Notes: a model not told the origin generated them from the sequence alone. Positions 1 to 10,716 are shown, counted from the first letter of the stretch. The stretch is 64,000 bases of DNA from Pseudomonas thermotolerans DSM 14292 (GCF_000364625.1 NZ_KB822599.1:1-64000); one strand, 5' to 3'. Program-made: numbers and translations.

Positions 1-332
1 CACAAGCACCCACACGAATTGCTTGATTCACTTGTTAAAGAACAGTTGGGTGAGCCTTTCGCCTCAACCAAGGCCGCGCATTCTACAGCAGCCCTACTCC
101 CCGTCAAGCGCTTTTCGAAAATTTCTTTTCTACTTCAACCGCTTGCGTGCCACCGAACTCTTCGCTCTTCGCTCCGCCCGGCAGCGGGAGGCGAATCATA
201 CAGCATCAATTCCTGCTGTCAACCTCCCGAAGCTCACTTCCCGCACCGGCCAAACTGGCCTTCCGCCCCTCCAAAAAACATCGATAACTCTTTGATTATC
301 AAGTGTTTTTCGTTGGCTGCGCGCCGGAAGTG
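1..332 (-). other. rRNA operon leader with boxA antitermination site
   Basis: This stretch has no credible protein gene. Read on the minus strand it is the untranslated leader from the promoter at 339-366. At plus 33-44 the minus strand reads TGTTCTTTAACA, matching 11 of 12 bases of the E. coli rRNA boxA (TGCTCTTTAACA). The following bases look like Pseudomonas rRNA spacer or leader sequence as I remember it. The 16S gene itself is not in the window. Short open frames here lack ribosome binding sites. Confidence 0.7.
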
Positions 333-338
333 GTGCGC

Positions 339-366
339 ATTATAGGGCCCCAAATTGGTGCGTCAA
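339..366 (-). promoter_or_regulatory. rRNA operon promoter (leftward)
   Basis: On the minus strand there is TTGACG (plus 361-366), a 16-bp spacer and TATAAT (plus 339-344), followed by a GC-rich discriminator starting GCGCACC. This is a near-consensus sigma-70 promoter with the features of a stringently controlled rRNA promoter. It lies just past the msrQ stop and points to the left edge, where a 16S gene would be expected about 100 bases outside the window. Confidence 0.8.
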
Positions 367-370
367 GCAC

Positions 371-988
371 TTATTGCATTTTCTTTTCGGCATCCGCAGA
401 TGCTCCGAAATGCCACCGACCGGACAGCCCCGGCAGGCGCAGGGCCAGCAGCCCCGCCCCGAGCACCGCATAGAGCAGCCACTCCCCCAGATCGGCTCGC
501 ACTCCCCAGAGCATGTGCAGCAGCACCAGCCCCAGGACGGGGTAGATCAGGCGGTGCAGACGCTTCCAGCGGCGCCCCAAGCGGCGTACGCTGAAGCGGT
601 TGGAGGTGAGCGCCAAGGAGAGCAGGCCAAGAAAGGCCAGAGTGCCGACGAAGATGTAAGGGCGCTTGGCGAAATCGACGAGCAGCTGCTGCAAATCCAG
701 CCCCAGTAGGAAGATCGCGTAACCGGCAATGTGCAGGCTGGCATAGGCGAAGCACCACAGCCCCAGCTGACGGCGCACCGCGAGCCAGCCACCCCAGCCG
801 GTGAGCCGCTGCAACGGCGTCATGGCCAGCGTGATCAGCAACAGGCTAAGCGCCGCCAGGCCGAGGCGATCGACCAACACCTTGCCGGGGTCGCCTCCCA
901 GGGCCAGGATCCAGGCCTGGTACCCCCACAGCACGACCGGCTGCAGGGCGGCGAAGAACACGGCGAGACGCCAGGGAACGTAGCGCAT
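371..988 (-). CDS. msrQ: MsrQ, haem-binding membrane subunit of periplasmic Met-SO reductase
   Basis: 205 aa integral membrane protein of the MsrQ/YedZ family. It passes electrons from the respiratory chain to periplasmic MsrP, which repairs oxidised methionine in envelope proteins. The sequence shows about six hydrophobic helices; histidines in [17 protein letters not shown] and VLLHMLWG are likely haem ligands. Its ATG overlaps the msrP stop (TGATG at 990-986), so the two genes are translationally coupled. The gene ends right at the rRNA promoter. Confidence 0.92.
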   Translation of the reverse strand: MRYVPWRLAVFFAALQPVVLWGYQAWILALGGDPGKVLVDRLGLAALSLLLITLAMTPLQRLTGWGGWLAVRRQLGLWCFAYASLHIAGYAIFLLGLDLQQLLVDFAKRPYIFVGTLAFLGLLSLALTSNRFSVRRLGRRWKRLHRLIYPVLGLVLLHMLWGVRADLGEWLLYAVLGAGLLALRLPGLSGRWHFGASADAEKKMQ

Positions 989-1992
989 CAGAAGTTCTCC
1001 CGCAGATCCAGACCGGCATAGAGCCCGGCCACCTCGTCGTAGCCGTTAAACAGCCGAGTCGGAATGATGTTCGGACTGAACAGGCCGCTCGGCAGCCTGC
1101 GTTCGCGAGCCTGACTCCAGCGCGGATGGTCGACCTGTGGATTGACGTTGGCGTAGAAGCCGTATTCATGGGAGGCCACCAGCTCCCAGGTGGTGCGCGG
1201 CCGCTCCTCAACCAAACTGATCCGGACAATCGACTTGATGCTCTTGAAACCGTACTTCCAGGGCACTACCAGCCGCAGCGGCGCACCGTTCTGGTTGGGC
1301 AGGATGCGTCCGTACATCCCCACTGCCAGCAAGGTCAGCGGATGCATGGCCTCGTCAATGCGGAGGCCCTCCACATAGGGCCAGTCGAGCAGGGAGAAGC
1401 CCGAGCGCTGCCCGGGCATGCGCTCGGGATCGACCAGAGTCTCGAAGCGCACGAACCTCGCTCGACTCGTCGGTTCCACTCTCTCGAGCAGGCTGCCCAG
1501 CGGAAAACCCAGCCAGGGGATGACCATGGACCAGCCCTCGACGCAGCGCAGCCGGTAGATGCGCTCCTCCAGACGCTGCGGCCTGACCAGATCCTCCAGG
1601 GCATGACGCCCCGGCCTGGCCACCTCCCCGTCGACCAGCAATGTCCGGGGCTCGGTCACCAGGCCAGCCGCCCGAGTGGCGGGGTCGGTCTTGTTGGGAC
1701 CGAACTCGTAGAAGTTGTTGTACTGGCTGACGGTCTTGAAGGGGGTCACCGCCTCGTCGCCCGGCGTCACCGCCCGCCAGTGTACGCCGGGCAGCTTTTC
1801 CCTGAACCAGGCCGGCGCCGCGACCGGCTCCACGTCGGCATAGTCACCACCCTCCCCCTGGGCAACCGGCAGCAGAGTCGCTGCGACCAGCCCAGCGGCG
1901 GCGCCCAGCAGTTGGCGACGGGACAGATAGACGGATTCCGGGGTGACCTCCGATTCACGGCAGGCCGAGGGTGGGGGGATCTGGATCAGCAT
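988..1992 (-). CDS. msrP: MsrP, molybdopterin catalytic subunit of Met-SO reductase
   Basis: 334 aa protein of the YedY/MsrP sulfite-oxidase fold, which reduces protein-bound methionine sulfoxide in the periplasm. The N-terminus has a twin-arginine signal ([11 protein letters not shown], residues 24-34), so it is exported folded. Cys150 in [11 protein letters not shown] is the expected molybdenum ligand. The partner msrQ follows with a one-base overlap. The start at 1992 leaves a normal Tat n-region of about 23 residues. Confidence 0.93.
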   Translation of the reverse strand: MLIQIPPPSACRESEVTPESVYLSRRQLLGAAAGLVAATLLPVAQGEGGDYADVEPVAAPAWFREKLPGVHWRAVTPGDEAVTPFKTVSQYNNFYEFGPNKTDPATRAAGLVTEPRTLLVDGEVARPGRHALEDLVRPQRLEERIYRLRCVEGWSMVIPWLGFPLGSLLERVEPTSRARFVRFETLVDPERMPGQRSGFSLLDWPYVEGLRIDEAMHPLTLLAVGMYGRILPNQNGAPLRLVVPWKYGFKSIKSIVRISLVEERPRTTWELVASHEYGFYANVNPQVDHPRWSQARERRLPSGLFSPNIIPTRLFNGYDEVAGLYAGLDLRENF

Positions 1993-2055
1993 GGCGGCTC
2001 CGCAGCAGCAAAGAGGGGTTCACTACATGGACTGCGGAGCCGGGAGAAAATTGCT

Positions 2056-2871
2056 TCAGCTGGCCTGCTTGCGGCGGCGCAGTTGCAACAAATATTGGAC
2101 CGGGCCGGACGCCGCGTAGGCGAGGAAGATCAGCAGCAGGATGCGCGGCGGATCGCTGAATACCACGGCGAAGGCCAGCACCACCACGAGGATGGCCACG
2201 AAGGGCACGCGACCCTTGAGGTCGAGATCCTTGAAGCTGTAGTACTTGATGTTGCTGACCATCAGCGCACCGGCCAGAGCGACGATCAGGGCGACCAGGA
2301 AGGACATGTTGGTGCCCTTGATGCCGAAGTCGCTGAAGGCCCAGACGATGCCGGCCACTACGCCGGCCGCCGCCGGGCTGGCCAGACCGATGAACCACTT
2401 CTTGTCGATCTTGCCGATCTGGGTATTGAAGCGCGCCAGACGCAGGGCCGCGCCGGCCACATAGATGAAGGCCACCGCCAGGCCGACGCTGCGCATCTCG
2501 GTGAGCGCCCATTCGTAGGCCAGCAGGGCCGGCGCCAGACCGAAGGCGACCATGTCCGACAGCGAGTCGTATTCGGCGCCGAAGGCGCTCTGGGTATTGG
2601 TCAGACGAGCCACGCGGCCATCCAAACTATCCAGCACCATGGCGAAGAAGATGGTCGCCGCCGCCACCGAAAAGTGGCCGCTCATGGCGTTGATGATGGA
2701 GTAGAAGCCGGCGAACAGGTTGGCCGTGGTGAACAGGTTCGGCAGCAGATAGATGCCACGGTGGCGGACCTTGCGGCCGTCGGCATCCTGCCCCTCCTCG
2801 ACGTGCTCGTCGATGGGCAACAGGCTTTCTGCTTCTGGAGCCTGGTTGGACTCCTCGGGGCGTTCGCTCAT
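2056..2871 (-). CDS. pssA: CDP-diacylglycerol--serine O-phosphatidyltransferase
   Basis: 271 aa membrane enzyme making phosphatidylserine from CDP-diacylglycerol and L-serine, the precursor of phosphatidylethanolamine. The CDP-alcohol phosphotransferase signature DG-x2-AR-x8-G-x3-D-x3-D is present (DGRVAR ... GAEYDSLSD). Several hydrophobic helices follow a short acidic N-terminus. I chose the ATG at 2871 (MSERPEES) with AAGG upstream. A longer frame to 2928 adds 19 unlikely residues; 271 aa fits the Pseudomonas enzyme. It lies downstream of ilvC but is separated by a terminator. Confidence 0.9.
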   Translation of the reverse strand: MSERPEESNQAPEAESLLPIDEHVEEGQDADGRKVRHRGIYLLPNLFTTANLFAGFYSIINAMSGHFSVAAATIFFAMVLDSLDGRVARLTNTQSAFGAEYDSLSDMVAFGLAPALLAYEWALTEMRSVGLAVAFIYVAGAALRLARFNTQIGKIDKKWFIGLASPAAAGVVAGIVWAFSDFGIKGTNMSFLVALIVALAGALMVSNIKYYSFKDLDLKGRVPFVAILVVVLAFAVVFSDPPRILLLIFLAYAASGPVQYLLQLRRRKQAS

Positions 2872-2959
2872 GTACAGCACCTTGCAACGATTGGAAGGAT
2901 TCGGCCGGAAGCTGCACCTCCGGCGCACAGGCTTTATACCAGAAGCCCGACCCGAAACG

Positions 2960-2982
2960 AAAAAACGCGGCCGAAGCCGCGT
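2960..2982 (-). terminator. Rho-independent terminator of the ilvIHC operon
   Basis: Minus strand: ACGCGGC, TTCG loop, GCCGCGT, then a run of six T. It lies just past the ilvC stop and before pssA. Confidence 0.88.
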
Positions 2983-3000
2983 CTTTTCTCTCGCCGGTCC

Positions 3001-4059
<1,059 letters not shown>

Positions 4060-4551
4060 TCAGATGCTCAGCACTTTGTCGCCACGGGCGATGCCGGTGA
4101 CGCCGCTGCGTACGGTTTCCAGGATCGCGGCAGTGCCGATGGCCTGGAGGAAGCTGTCCAGCTTCTCGCTGGTGCCGGCCATCTGGATGGTGTAGACGCT
4201 ACTGGTCACGTCGACGATCTGCCCGCGGAAGATGTCGGTGGTGCGCTTGATCTCGGCGCGCTGGGCACCGGTGGCCTTGACCTTGACCAGCATCAGCTCG
4301 CGCTCGATGTGGGCACTTTCCGACAGGTTCACCAGCTTGACCACTTCGATCAGCTTGTTGAGGTTTTTGGTGATCTGCTCGATCACCTCATCCTGACCGA
4401 CGGTGGTCAGGGTCAGACGCGACAGGGTCGGGTCCTCGGTCGGTGCCACGGTCAGAGTTTCGATGTTGTAGTTGCGCTGGGAGAACAACCCCACCACGCG
4501 CGACAGGGCGCCCGGTTCGTTTTCCAGCAGCAGGGAAATGATGTGTCGCAT
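4060..4551 (-). CDS. ilvH: Acetolactate synthase small (regulatory) subunit
   Basis: 163 aa regulatory subunit that activates the catalytic subunit IlvI and confers valine feedback inhibition. The N-terminal ACT domain (about residues 2-75) starts MRHIISLLLENEPGALSRVV, with the usual ligand-binding glycine. Length matches the enterobacterial IlvH. It starts one base after the ilvI stop, so expression of the two subunits is coupled. Confidence 0.96.
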   Translation of the reverse strand: MRHIISLLLENEPGALSRVVGLFSQRNYNIETLTVAPTEDPTLSRLTLTTVGQDEVIEQITKNLNKLIEVVKLVNLSESAHIERELMLVKVKATGAQRAEIKRTTDIFRGQIVDVTSSVYTIQMAGTSEKLDSFLQAIGTAAILETVRSGVTGIARGDKVLSI

Positions 4552-4552
4552 A

Positions 4553-6277
4553 TCAGGTCCGCTCCGTCTTGCTCAGCCACATATCGCGCATGGAGCCGTC
4601 CCGGATCTGCATCGGGTAGACGTGCTCGCTAGTGTCCACCTGGATGTCCAGGAAGACCAGGCGATTCTTCAGGGCGAAGGCTTCTTCCATCTTCGGCTTG
4701 AGGTCCTTCAGGTCGGTGATGCGGATGCCCACATGACCATAGGCCTCGACCAGTTTGACGAAGTCGGGCAACGACTCCATGTAGGAGTGCGAGTAGCGGC
4801 TGTTGTACTGCATGTCCTGCCACTGGCGGACCATGCCCAGCGCACCGTTGTTGAGGTTGACGATCTTCACCGGCAGGTCGTACTGCAGACAGGTCGACAG
4901 CTCCTGGATGTTCATCTGGATGCTGCCCTCGCCGGTAACGCAGGCCACTTCCGCATCCGGGAAGCTCAGCTTGATGCCCATGGCGGCCGGGAAGCCGAAG
5001 CCCATGGTGCCGAGGCCACCGGAGTTGATCCAGCGGTTGGGCTTGTCAAACTTGTAGTACTGGGCGGCGAACATCTGGTGCTGGCCCACATCGGAGGCGA
5101 TGTAGGCGTCGCCCTTGGTGACCTCGTAGAGGGTCTCGATGACCTTCTGTGGCTTGATGATCGAGCCGTCGCCCTCGTTGTAAGGGAACAGCCGGCCGGT
5201 ACCGCGCCACTCGTCGATCTGCTTCCACCAACTGGCCATGCTTTCCTTGTTCGGGGCTCCGCCGATCTCGGCGAGGATGGCCAGCATCTCTCTCAGCACG
5301 CTGTCCACCGGGCCGACGATCGGGATGTCGGCACGGATGGTTTTGGAGATGGAGGCCGGGTCGATATCGACGTGGATGATCTTGGCGTTCGGACAGAACT
5401 TGCTGGCACCGTTGATCACCCGGTCATCGAAGCGCGCACCCACGGCGAGGATCACGTCGGAGTGGTGCATGGCCAGGTTGGCGGTGTAGCTGCCGTGCAT
5501 GCCGAGCATGCCGAGGAACTGGCGGTCGCTGCCCGGATAGCCGCCGAGCCCCATCAGGGTGTTGGTCACCGGCAGGTTGAGCAGACGCGCCAGGGCAGTC
5601 AGCTGCTCCGAGGCGCCGCCCATGATCACGCCGCCACCGGAATAGAGGATCGGACGCTTGGCGGCGAGGAGCATCTCCACGGCCTTGCGGATCTGGCCGG
5701 AGTGGCCGCGCACCGCCGGGCTGTAGGAGCGCAGCTTGACCTTCTTCGGATAGCTGTACTCGAACTTCTGGGTCGGATCGCCCATGTCCTTCGGAATGTC
5801 GATTACCACCGGGCCTGGGCGGCCGGACTGGGCAATGTAGAAGGCCTTCTTGATTACCTCGGGGATTTCCGAGGGATGCTTGACGATGAAGCTGTGCTTC
5901 ACGATTGGCCGGGAGATGCCGACCATGTCGGTCTCCTGGAAGGCGTCGGTGCCGACCATGGTGCTAGGCACCTGGCCAGAGATCACCACCATTGGAATGG
6001 AATCCGCGTAGGCGGTGGCAATGCCGGTGATGGCGTTGGTGGCACCGGGGCCGGAGGTCACCATGACCACACCAGCCTTGCCAGTGGCCCGGGCGTAGCC
6101 GTCGGCCATGTGGGTGGCGGCCTGTTCGTGGCGGACCAGGATATGGGTCACGTCGTTCTGACGGAACAACGCATCGTAAATGTGCAGGAGGGCACCGCCC
6201 GGGTACCCGTAAACGTACTTAACGCCCTCGTCCCGCAAAGCGCGAACGACCATTTCAGCGCCGGATAGAAGCTCCAC
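4553..6277 (-). CDS. ilvI: Acetolactate synthase large (catalytic) subunit
   Basis: 574 aa thiamine-diphosphate enzyme catalysing the first common step of branched-chain amino acid synthesis. The catalytic glutamate lies in [15 protein letters not shown]; the ThDP/Mg motif begins GEGSIQMN (Glu where GDGS is more common) and ends NLNN. Two in-frame GTG codons are possible. I prefer 6277 (VELLSGAEM) because AGAGGTG sits 6 bases upstream, while the GTG at 6286 is itself inside that Shine-Dalgarno. 574 aa also fits Pseudomonas homologues as I recall. Confidence 0.95.
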   Translation of the reverse strand: MELLSGAEMVVRALRDEGVKYVYGYPGGALLHIYDALFRQNDVTHILVRHEQAATHMADGYARATGKAGVVMVTSGPGATNAITGIATAYADSIPMVVISGQVPSTMVGTDAFQETDMVGISRPIVKHSFIVKHPSEIPEVIKKAFYIAQSGRPGPVVIDIPKDMGDPTQKFEYSYPKKVKLRSYSPAVRGHSGQIRKAVEMLLAAKRPILYSGGGVIMGGASEQLTALARLLNLPVTNTLMGLGGYPGSDRQFLGMLGMHGSYTANLAMHHSDVILAVGARFDDRVINGASKFCPNAKIIHVDIDPASISKTIRADIPIVGPVDSVLREMLAILAEIGGAPNKESMASWWKQIDEWRGTGRLFPYNEGDGSIIKPQKVIETLYEVTKGDAYIASDVGQHQMFAAQYYKFDKPNRWINSGGLGTMGFGFPAAMGIKLSFPDAEVACVTGEGSIQMNIQELSTCLQYDLPVKIVNLNNGALGMVRQWQDMQYNSRYSHSYMESLPDFVKLVEAYGHVGIRITDLKDLKPKMEEAFALKNRLVFLDIQVDTSEHVYPMQIRDGSMRDMWLSKTERT

Positions 6278-6544
6278 GTTTTTCACCTCTGGAACGCTAG
6301 AAGACCGTCAATACCTGACGGCAATCGGAGTAGGTTTACTGCCAAGCAGAGAGCATGAGCGACGTGTGGTCGCCGACTACGTCAGCTACTGACTGAGCAA
6401 GTATCGGGAGCGTCCCGGATGTTGAGGGACCCTCCCACCCAGCGCGAGGTAACGCGGTTCGGGTAAAGCAGGTCGGCGCGGGTATGCACCTCATGGTCTG
6501 CTGTGCAAGTCCGCCCACGGCTGGCCCACTACAGCGAATTTCGA
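6278..6544 (-). other. Long untranslated leader of ilvIHC with hairpins
   Basis: About 260 bases between a possible promoter and ilvI. On the minus strand it holds a strong hairpin (GGGAGgGTCCC pairing with GGGACgCTCCC, plus 6407-6437) and a small one near ilvI (CCGTCA/TGACGG, plus 6305-6320). No leader peptide rich in Ile, Leu or Val is visible. Neither hairpin is followed by a T run, so classic attenuation cannot be claimed. Confidence 0.45.
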
Positions 6545-6573
6545 ATTGTTCGGATATGGCCTGGCCAAGTCAA
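6545..6573 (-). promoter_or_regulatory. Possible ilvIHC promoter
   Basis: Minus strand TTGACT (plus 6568-6573), 17-bp spacer, AACAAT (plus 6545-6550). The -35 is good, the -10 matches 4 of 6. A perfect 8-bp hairpin (GCCGGCGT/ACGCCGGC, 6579-6601) lies just upstream and may be an operator or the end of another transcript. Confidence 0.4.
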
Positions 6574-6687
6574 GCCGTGCCGGCGTTCAATTGACGCCGG
6601 CGCTGTGATCTGCAGCAGCATGAGGGCGCCCGGCTTTTGGGTATAGTAGGCGCCATCGTCATCCCGCCCACCGTCAAGGAAACCGCA

Positions 6688-7119
6688 ATGGGACGCATGA
6701 TCCTCACCGGCAGCTTGCTGCTCGCCCTAAGTGCCTCCGCCATGGCCAGCCAGGTCTACAAGTGGGTCGACGAGAAGGGCATCACCCACTTCGGCGCCCA
6801 GCCGCCCCAGGGCCAGACCGCCGAGCAGATCGACACCAAGGTGCCGCAGATCCGCTCGGTGGCGCCCACCGCCGCCGCGGGCAGCCAGGAAGACCCCGAG
6901 CAGAAGGCCGCCGACGAGAAGGTCCGTCGGGAGGTCGCCAGGCAGGAAGCGGAACGCAAGAAGTACTGCGAGACCACCCGCAACAACCTGGCCCAGCTGC
7001 GCAACAACCCGCGCGTGCGGGTCACCGACGAAAATGGCGCACCGCGTCGTCTCGGCGAGGAGGAGCGCCAGCAGCGCATCCGCGAGGCGGAAGAGGCGAT
7101 CGCCAAGAACTGCCGCTGA
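6688..7119 (+). CDS. DUF4124 domain-containing exported protein
   Basis: 143 aa. A Sec signal peptide (about residues 1-20, ending SASAMA) is followed by the DUF4124 motif QVYKWVDEKGITHFG and a charged, probably helical C-terminal half rich in Glu, Arg and Ala with two cysteines. The domain is common in Pseudomonas periplasmic proteins; its function is not known to me. The ATG at 6688 has AAGGAA upstream. A longer frame from 6637 would overlap a TATAGT -10-like box at 6642-6647, so it is unlikely. Confidence 0.8.
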   Translation: MGRMILTGSLLLALSASAMASQVYKWVDEKGITHFGAQPPQGQTAEQIDTKVPQIRSVAPTAAAGSQEDPEQKAADEKVRREVARQEAERKKYCETTRNNLAQLRNNPRVRVTDENGAPRRLGEEERQQRIREAEEAIAKNCR

Positions 7120-7133
7120 GGCCCGTCGGGACT

Positions 7134-7463
7134 TCAGACCTTGCGATTGATAAGCCGGTCGAACTCGCCGAGCAGTTCCACCAGCCTGCGGTTCTCCACC
7201 GGCTCCTCGCGGTAGACCACCTCCGCCATGGCGCGGATACCGGACACCGAGGGCAATTCCAACTCCTGTTCGATCAGCACCTTCATCCGCGGCAGGAAGA
7301 TCCACTGCAGCCACTCCTCGAAGCGCAGGGTATCCACGCAGAATGGCTGCGAACTGGCCAGTGCCTGGTCGGACGGCGGGGTTTCCGACCAGTAGCCGAG
7401 CTGGCGCATCTCCCGTTCGATCAGCAGCAGCTGCTCGGCCAGCGCCGGGGCCCGGGCGTCCAT
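7134..7463 (-). CDS. YqcC family protein (DUF446)
   Basis: 109 aa small soluble helical protein. It has the family pattern of conserved acidic and aromatic residues (LGYWSETPPS, FEEWLQWIFLPRM, NRRLVELLGEFDRLI). YqcC-like proteins have no established biochemical role that I know of. The ATG at 7463 overlaps the stop of the upstream lipoprotein gene by one base (TGATG), pointing to coupled translation. Confidence 0.8.
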   Translation of the reverse strand: MDARAPALAEQLLLIEREMRQLGYWSETPPSDQALASSQPFCVDTLRFEEWLQWIFLPRMKVLIEQELELPSVSGIRAMAEVVYREEPVENRRLVELLGEFDRLINRKV

Positions 7464-8236
7464 CAGAGGCTCACTCGCGCCCGCTCGCGCGCCTGGGCGG
7501 CACCAGCGGCATTGCCCTGACGTTCGCGGGCCTGGGCGATCAGCTCCCACAGGCTGGCCTGCAGGGTCGGGCGACCGCCGGCGTAGGTCAGGGCGCGCTG
7601 AGCGACCTGTTCGGCCTGGGCGGCATCGCCCTGGGCCAGGCGGACCTCGGCCAGCCGGTAGAGCACCTGGGGCTCGCGCGGGGCGATGCGCTGGGCGCGC
7701 TCAAGACTGGAGGCCGCACCGTTCAGGTCGCCGCTGCCCTGTTGCTGCTGGGCGGTGGTCAGCAGGGCCAGCACCGGACCGTCCAACTGCTCGTCGGCGG
7801 CCAGGCTGCCGCTCTGCGGAATACCGCTCGGCGCGCTGGCGACCGGGGGCGTGTAGCTGGAACTGCCGTCATGGCCAGGGGGACTGTAGCTGGATGACGG
7901 CGCATAGCTGGAGCTGCCGTCGGTCACCGGACCGGGGACAATGCCGCTGGAAGTGGCCGGCTGGGCGTCGACGGTGCCGGAGAGCGGGGTTTCGCCGGCC
8001 GGGTAGATCCGGCTGGAGGACTGCTGGGGCACCATCACCACCACGCCGGAGTCCTCCGGCAGTGCCTGGACCGCTGGACCGGCCGCCGGGGCCTGGGCCT
8101 GGTAGACCGGACCACCTTCCTGCTCCTCCGTGATCGACGATCCGGACTCCACGACCGGAATGGAACCGTGCGGGTTAGTCGCACAGCCGGCCAGCAGCGC
8201 ACCGGACGTCAGCACGGGAATCAACCACTTGCTCAC
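7463..8236 (-). CDS. Lipoprotein with TPR-like C-terminus
   Basis: 257 aa. A lipoprotein signal with lipobox LAGC (Cys18) is followed by a low-complexity region rich in Ser, Pro, Gly and Tyr (about residues 90-150, repeats of SSYxPP). The helical C-terminal region (about 160-257) has TPR-like periodicity: residues such as AASSLERAQRIAPREPQVLYRLA and the following helix. It sits between mrcB and the yqcC-like gene. An envelope scaffold or PBP1B partner is possible from position only. Confidence 0.78.
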   Translation of the reverse strand: MSKWLIPVLTSGALLAGCATNPHGSIPVVESGSSITEEQEGGPVYQAQAPAAGPAVQALPEDSGVVVMVPQQSSSRIYPAGETPLSGTVDAQPATSSGIVPGPVTDGSSSYAPSSSYSPPGHDGSSSYTPPVASAPSGIPQSGSLAADEQLDGPVLALLTTAQQQQGSGDLNGAASSLERAQRIAPREPQVLYRLAEVRLAQGDAAQAEQVAQRALTYAGGRPTLQASLWELIAQARERQGNAAGAAQARERARVSL

Positions 8237-8275
8237 AACATTACCTCGTCAGTTGGCGGCGCAGGCCGCAGGGCA

Positions 8276-10600
8276 TCAGTTCAGCCAGCCGCGCACCCAG
8301 TCCATCACGGTGTCCGCCGGGGTCTGACCGCAGGCCGGACCAGGCGCCGGCTCACTTCCCCGAATATAAGGCATCTGCACCGCATTCGGGCAGCCGGCCG
8401 CCGAGCCCTGGCCAGTGGCGGCGTCCACCCAGGCCATCACCACGTTGTCGGGCATCGGCATGTTCAGCGGCAGCGGGTCGGCACGACGCATGAAGCCGGT
8501 CCACACCTGCAGCGCGCCGGTGGCACCGGTCAGCGGGGTCGGGCCGTTGTCGTCGCGCCCCATCCACACCACGGCCAGGAGGTCCTGACTGAAGCCGGCG
8601 AACCAGCTGTCGCGGGAATCGTTGCTGGTGCCGGTCTTGCCGGCCAGATTGAGGGAACGCGGCAGCTGGTTGTACACCGAACGTCCGGTGCCCTCGCTCA
8701 TCACCCGCTGCATGGCGGTCTGCACCAGATAGATGGCGCCCGGGTCGAATCGCTGCTGGACCTGGAAGGGGTAGCGCTTGAGCGGCTGGCCGTCGGCGGT
8801 GAGCACGTTGCGGATAGCCCGCAGCGGAGTGTTGAAGCCACCGTTGGCGATGGTCTGGTACATGGTCGCCACCTCGACCGGGGTCAGCGCGCCGGCGCCC
8901 AGCAGCATCGACGGAAAGGCCGGCCAGCTGCGCGACACCCCCAGCCGTTCGAGGGTCTTGAGCACCGTGGGCACACCCACCTCCAGGCCCAGCTTGGCGG
9001 TGGACAGGTTGTAGGAGTTGGCCAGCCCCTGGTACAGGTAGATGGTGCCGTGGGCCCTGCGGTCATAGTTCTGCGGGCGCCAGACCTGGCCGTCCTGGCC
9101 CTTCACCGAGAAGGGCTCGTCGACCAGCCAACTGGTCAGGGTGTACTGGCTGGGACGCTCCAGGGCGGTCAGGTAGACCGCCGGCTTGACCAGCGAACCG
9201 ATCGGCCGCACCGCGTCCAGGGCGCGGTTGAAACCGGCGAAGCGTGGCTGGCGACTGCCGATCATGGCCTGAATCTCGCCGGTTTCCGGGTTGGTGACCA
9301 CCATGGCCGCCTCCACCTGCTCGATGCCCTTGCGCCCCGCCATGGACTTGAAGGTCTGGGCCAGGGCCGCCTCGGCCTTGGACTGCAGGATGGGATCGAA
9401 ACTGGTGAAGATGCGCAGCCCTTCCTCGGTGAGGTCCTCCTCGCGGTAGTCCTGGCGCAGCTGACGCTTGACCAGATCGAGGAAGGCCGGATAGGAGCTG
9501 TTCGCCAGACTGCCGCGCTGACTGACGCCAAGCGGCTGCTGCTTGGCGGAGGCAGCCACCTCGGCGCTGACCACGCCCTGCTCGGCGAGCATGTCGAGCA
9601 CCAGGTTACGGCGCGCCAGGGCGCGCTCGGGATAGCGGCGCGGGTTGTAGTAGGTGGGCCCCTTGACCATGCCGACCAGCAGCGCCACCTGGTGCAGCTT
9701 CAGCTCCGCCAGCGGCTGACTGAAGAAGTATTGGCTGGCCAGGCCGAAGCCGTGTACCGCGCGGTTGCCGTCCTGGCCGAGGAACACTTCGTTGAGGTAG
9801 GCCTCGAGGATCTCCTGCTTGTCGTAGTGCAGCTCGAGCAGCACAGCCATCATGGCCTCGTTGAGCTTGCGCACCAGGCTGCGTTCGTTGCTCAGGTAGA
9901 AGTTCTTGACCAACTGCTGGGTCAGGGTGCTGCCGCCCTGACGCACCTGGCCGCTGGTGGTGTTGACCCACAGGGCACGGACGATGGATTTCAGGGAAAC
10001 GCCGTGGTGCTTGTAGAAGTCGCGGTCCTCCACGGCCAGCAAGGTCTCGACCAGATAGGGCGGCACCTGGTCCAGCTGGATCAGGATGCGGTCCTCGTTG
10101 TGCGCCGGGTACAGGCCGCCGATCAACAGCGGCTCGAGGCGCGCCACTGCCAGCTCGGCGCCGTTGGCCTGGCTCAGACCGGCCACGTAGTCGCCGGAGA
10201 AGCGCACGCGAATGCGCTGGGCGGGCTCGGCCCCCTCGTAGAACTGGAAGCCGCGAGTGTGCAGCTCCACCTGATTTCCCGCTAGCGCCACAGCGCCGGG
10301 GCCGCTGGCCGCCGATTCGCGGCGGTAGCCGAGGGCATCCAGCTCGGTGAGGAAGTCCTCCTTGCTGAGCTTCTGGCCGACGAACAGCTCCAGAGGCCGG
10401 GCATAGACCTTGGCGGGAATGGTCCAGCGCTTGCCGGAGAATTTCTCCTGCACCACGGCGTCGAGGTAGACGGCGAAACCGGCCAGCAGCACCAGGCCGA
10501 CCAGTCCGAGCTTGAGCGCCCAGCCCAGCCAGCGACCTATGCCTGAAGAGCCGCGGCGGCCGCGGGAACGGGAACTTCGGGGGGATCGGGATCGAGTCAT
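8276..10600 (-). CDS. mrcB: Penicillin-binding protein 1B (bifunctional)
   Basis: 774 aa class A PBP that polymerises and crosslinks peptidoglycan. A basic cytoplasmic tail precedes one transmembrane helix (about 26-47). A UB2H-like regulatory region lies near 60-150. The GT51 transglycosylase has its catalytic Glu191 (EDRDFYKHHG) and GGSTLTQQLVKN (222-233). The transpeptidase has SxxK at Ser469-Lys472, SYN at 529-531 and KTGT at 655-658. All catalytic motifs are intact. It lies 39 bases upstream of the lipoprotein gene on the same strand. Confidence 0.96.
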   Translation of the reverse strand: MTRSRSPRSSRSRGRRGSSGIGRWLGWALKLGLVGLVLLAGFAVYLDAVVQEKFSGKRWTIPAKVYARPLELFVGQKLSKEDFLTELDALGYRRESAASGPGAVALAGNQVELHTRGFQFYEGAEPAQRIRVRFSGDYVAGLSQANGAELAVARLEPLLIGGLYPAHNEDRILIQLDQVPPYLVETLLAVEDRDFYKHHGVSLKSIVRALWVNTTSGQVRQGGSTLTQQLVKNFYLSNERSLVRKLNEAMMAVLLELHYDKQEILEAYLNEVFLGQDGNRAVHGFGLASQYFFSQPLAELKLHQVALLVGMVKGPTYYNPRRYPERALARRNLVLDMLAEQGVVSAEVAASAKQQPLGVSQRGSLANSSYPAFLDLVKRQLRQDYREEDLTEEGLRIFTSFDPILQSKAEAALAQTFKSMAGRKGIEQVEAAMVVTNPETGEIQAMIGSRQPRFAGFNRALDAVRPIGSLVKPAVYLTALERPSQYTLTSWLVDEPFSVKGQDGQVWRPQNYDRRAHGTIYLYQGLANSYNLSTAKLGLEVGVPTVLKTLERLGVSRSWPAFPSMLLGAGALTPVEVATMYQTIANGGFNTPLRAIRNVLTADGQPLKRYPFQVQQRFDPGAIYLVQTAMQRVMSEGTGRSVYNQLPRSLNLAGKTGTSNDSRDSWFAGFSQDLLAVVWMGRDDNGPTPLTGATGALQVWTGFMRRADPLPLNMPMPDNVVMAWVDAATGQGSAAGCPNAVQMPYIRGSEPAPGPACGQTPADTVMDWVRGWLN

Positions 10601-10716
10601 GGCGGCGCATTATACGCACTTTGCCCTGCCCGCAAGGTGCAGCCCGGCGGTTTGCAGTCCCGGCCCCGGCAGCCATAATGCGCAGTTCGACCAACTGCTG
10701 CCGCAAGGACCCCACC

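Noticed and set aside
1..345. 108- and 90-codon frames at the left edge
   Set aside because: They fall in the rRNA leader, antisense to its transcript, with no ribosome binding site or family.
6336..6518. 60-codon frame in the ilvI leader as an attenuation peptide
   Set aside because: Not enriched in Ile, Leu or Val and no ribosome binding site.
8168..10285. 705-codon plus-strand frame opposite mrcB
   Set aside because: Antisense shadow of PBP1B; low-complexity composition and no ribosome binding site.
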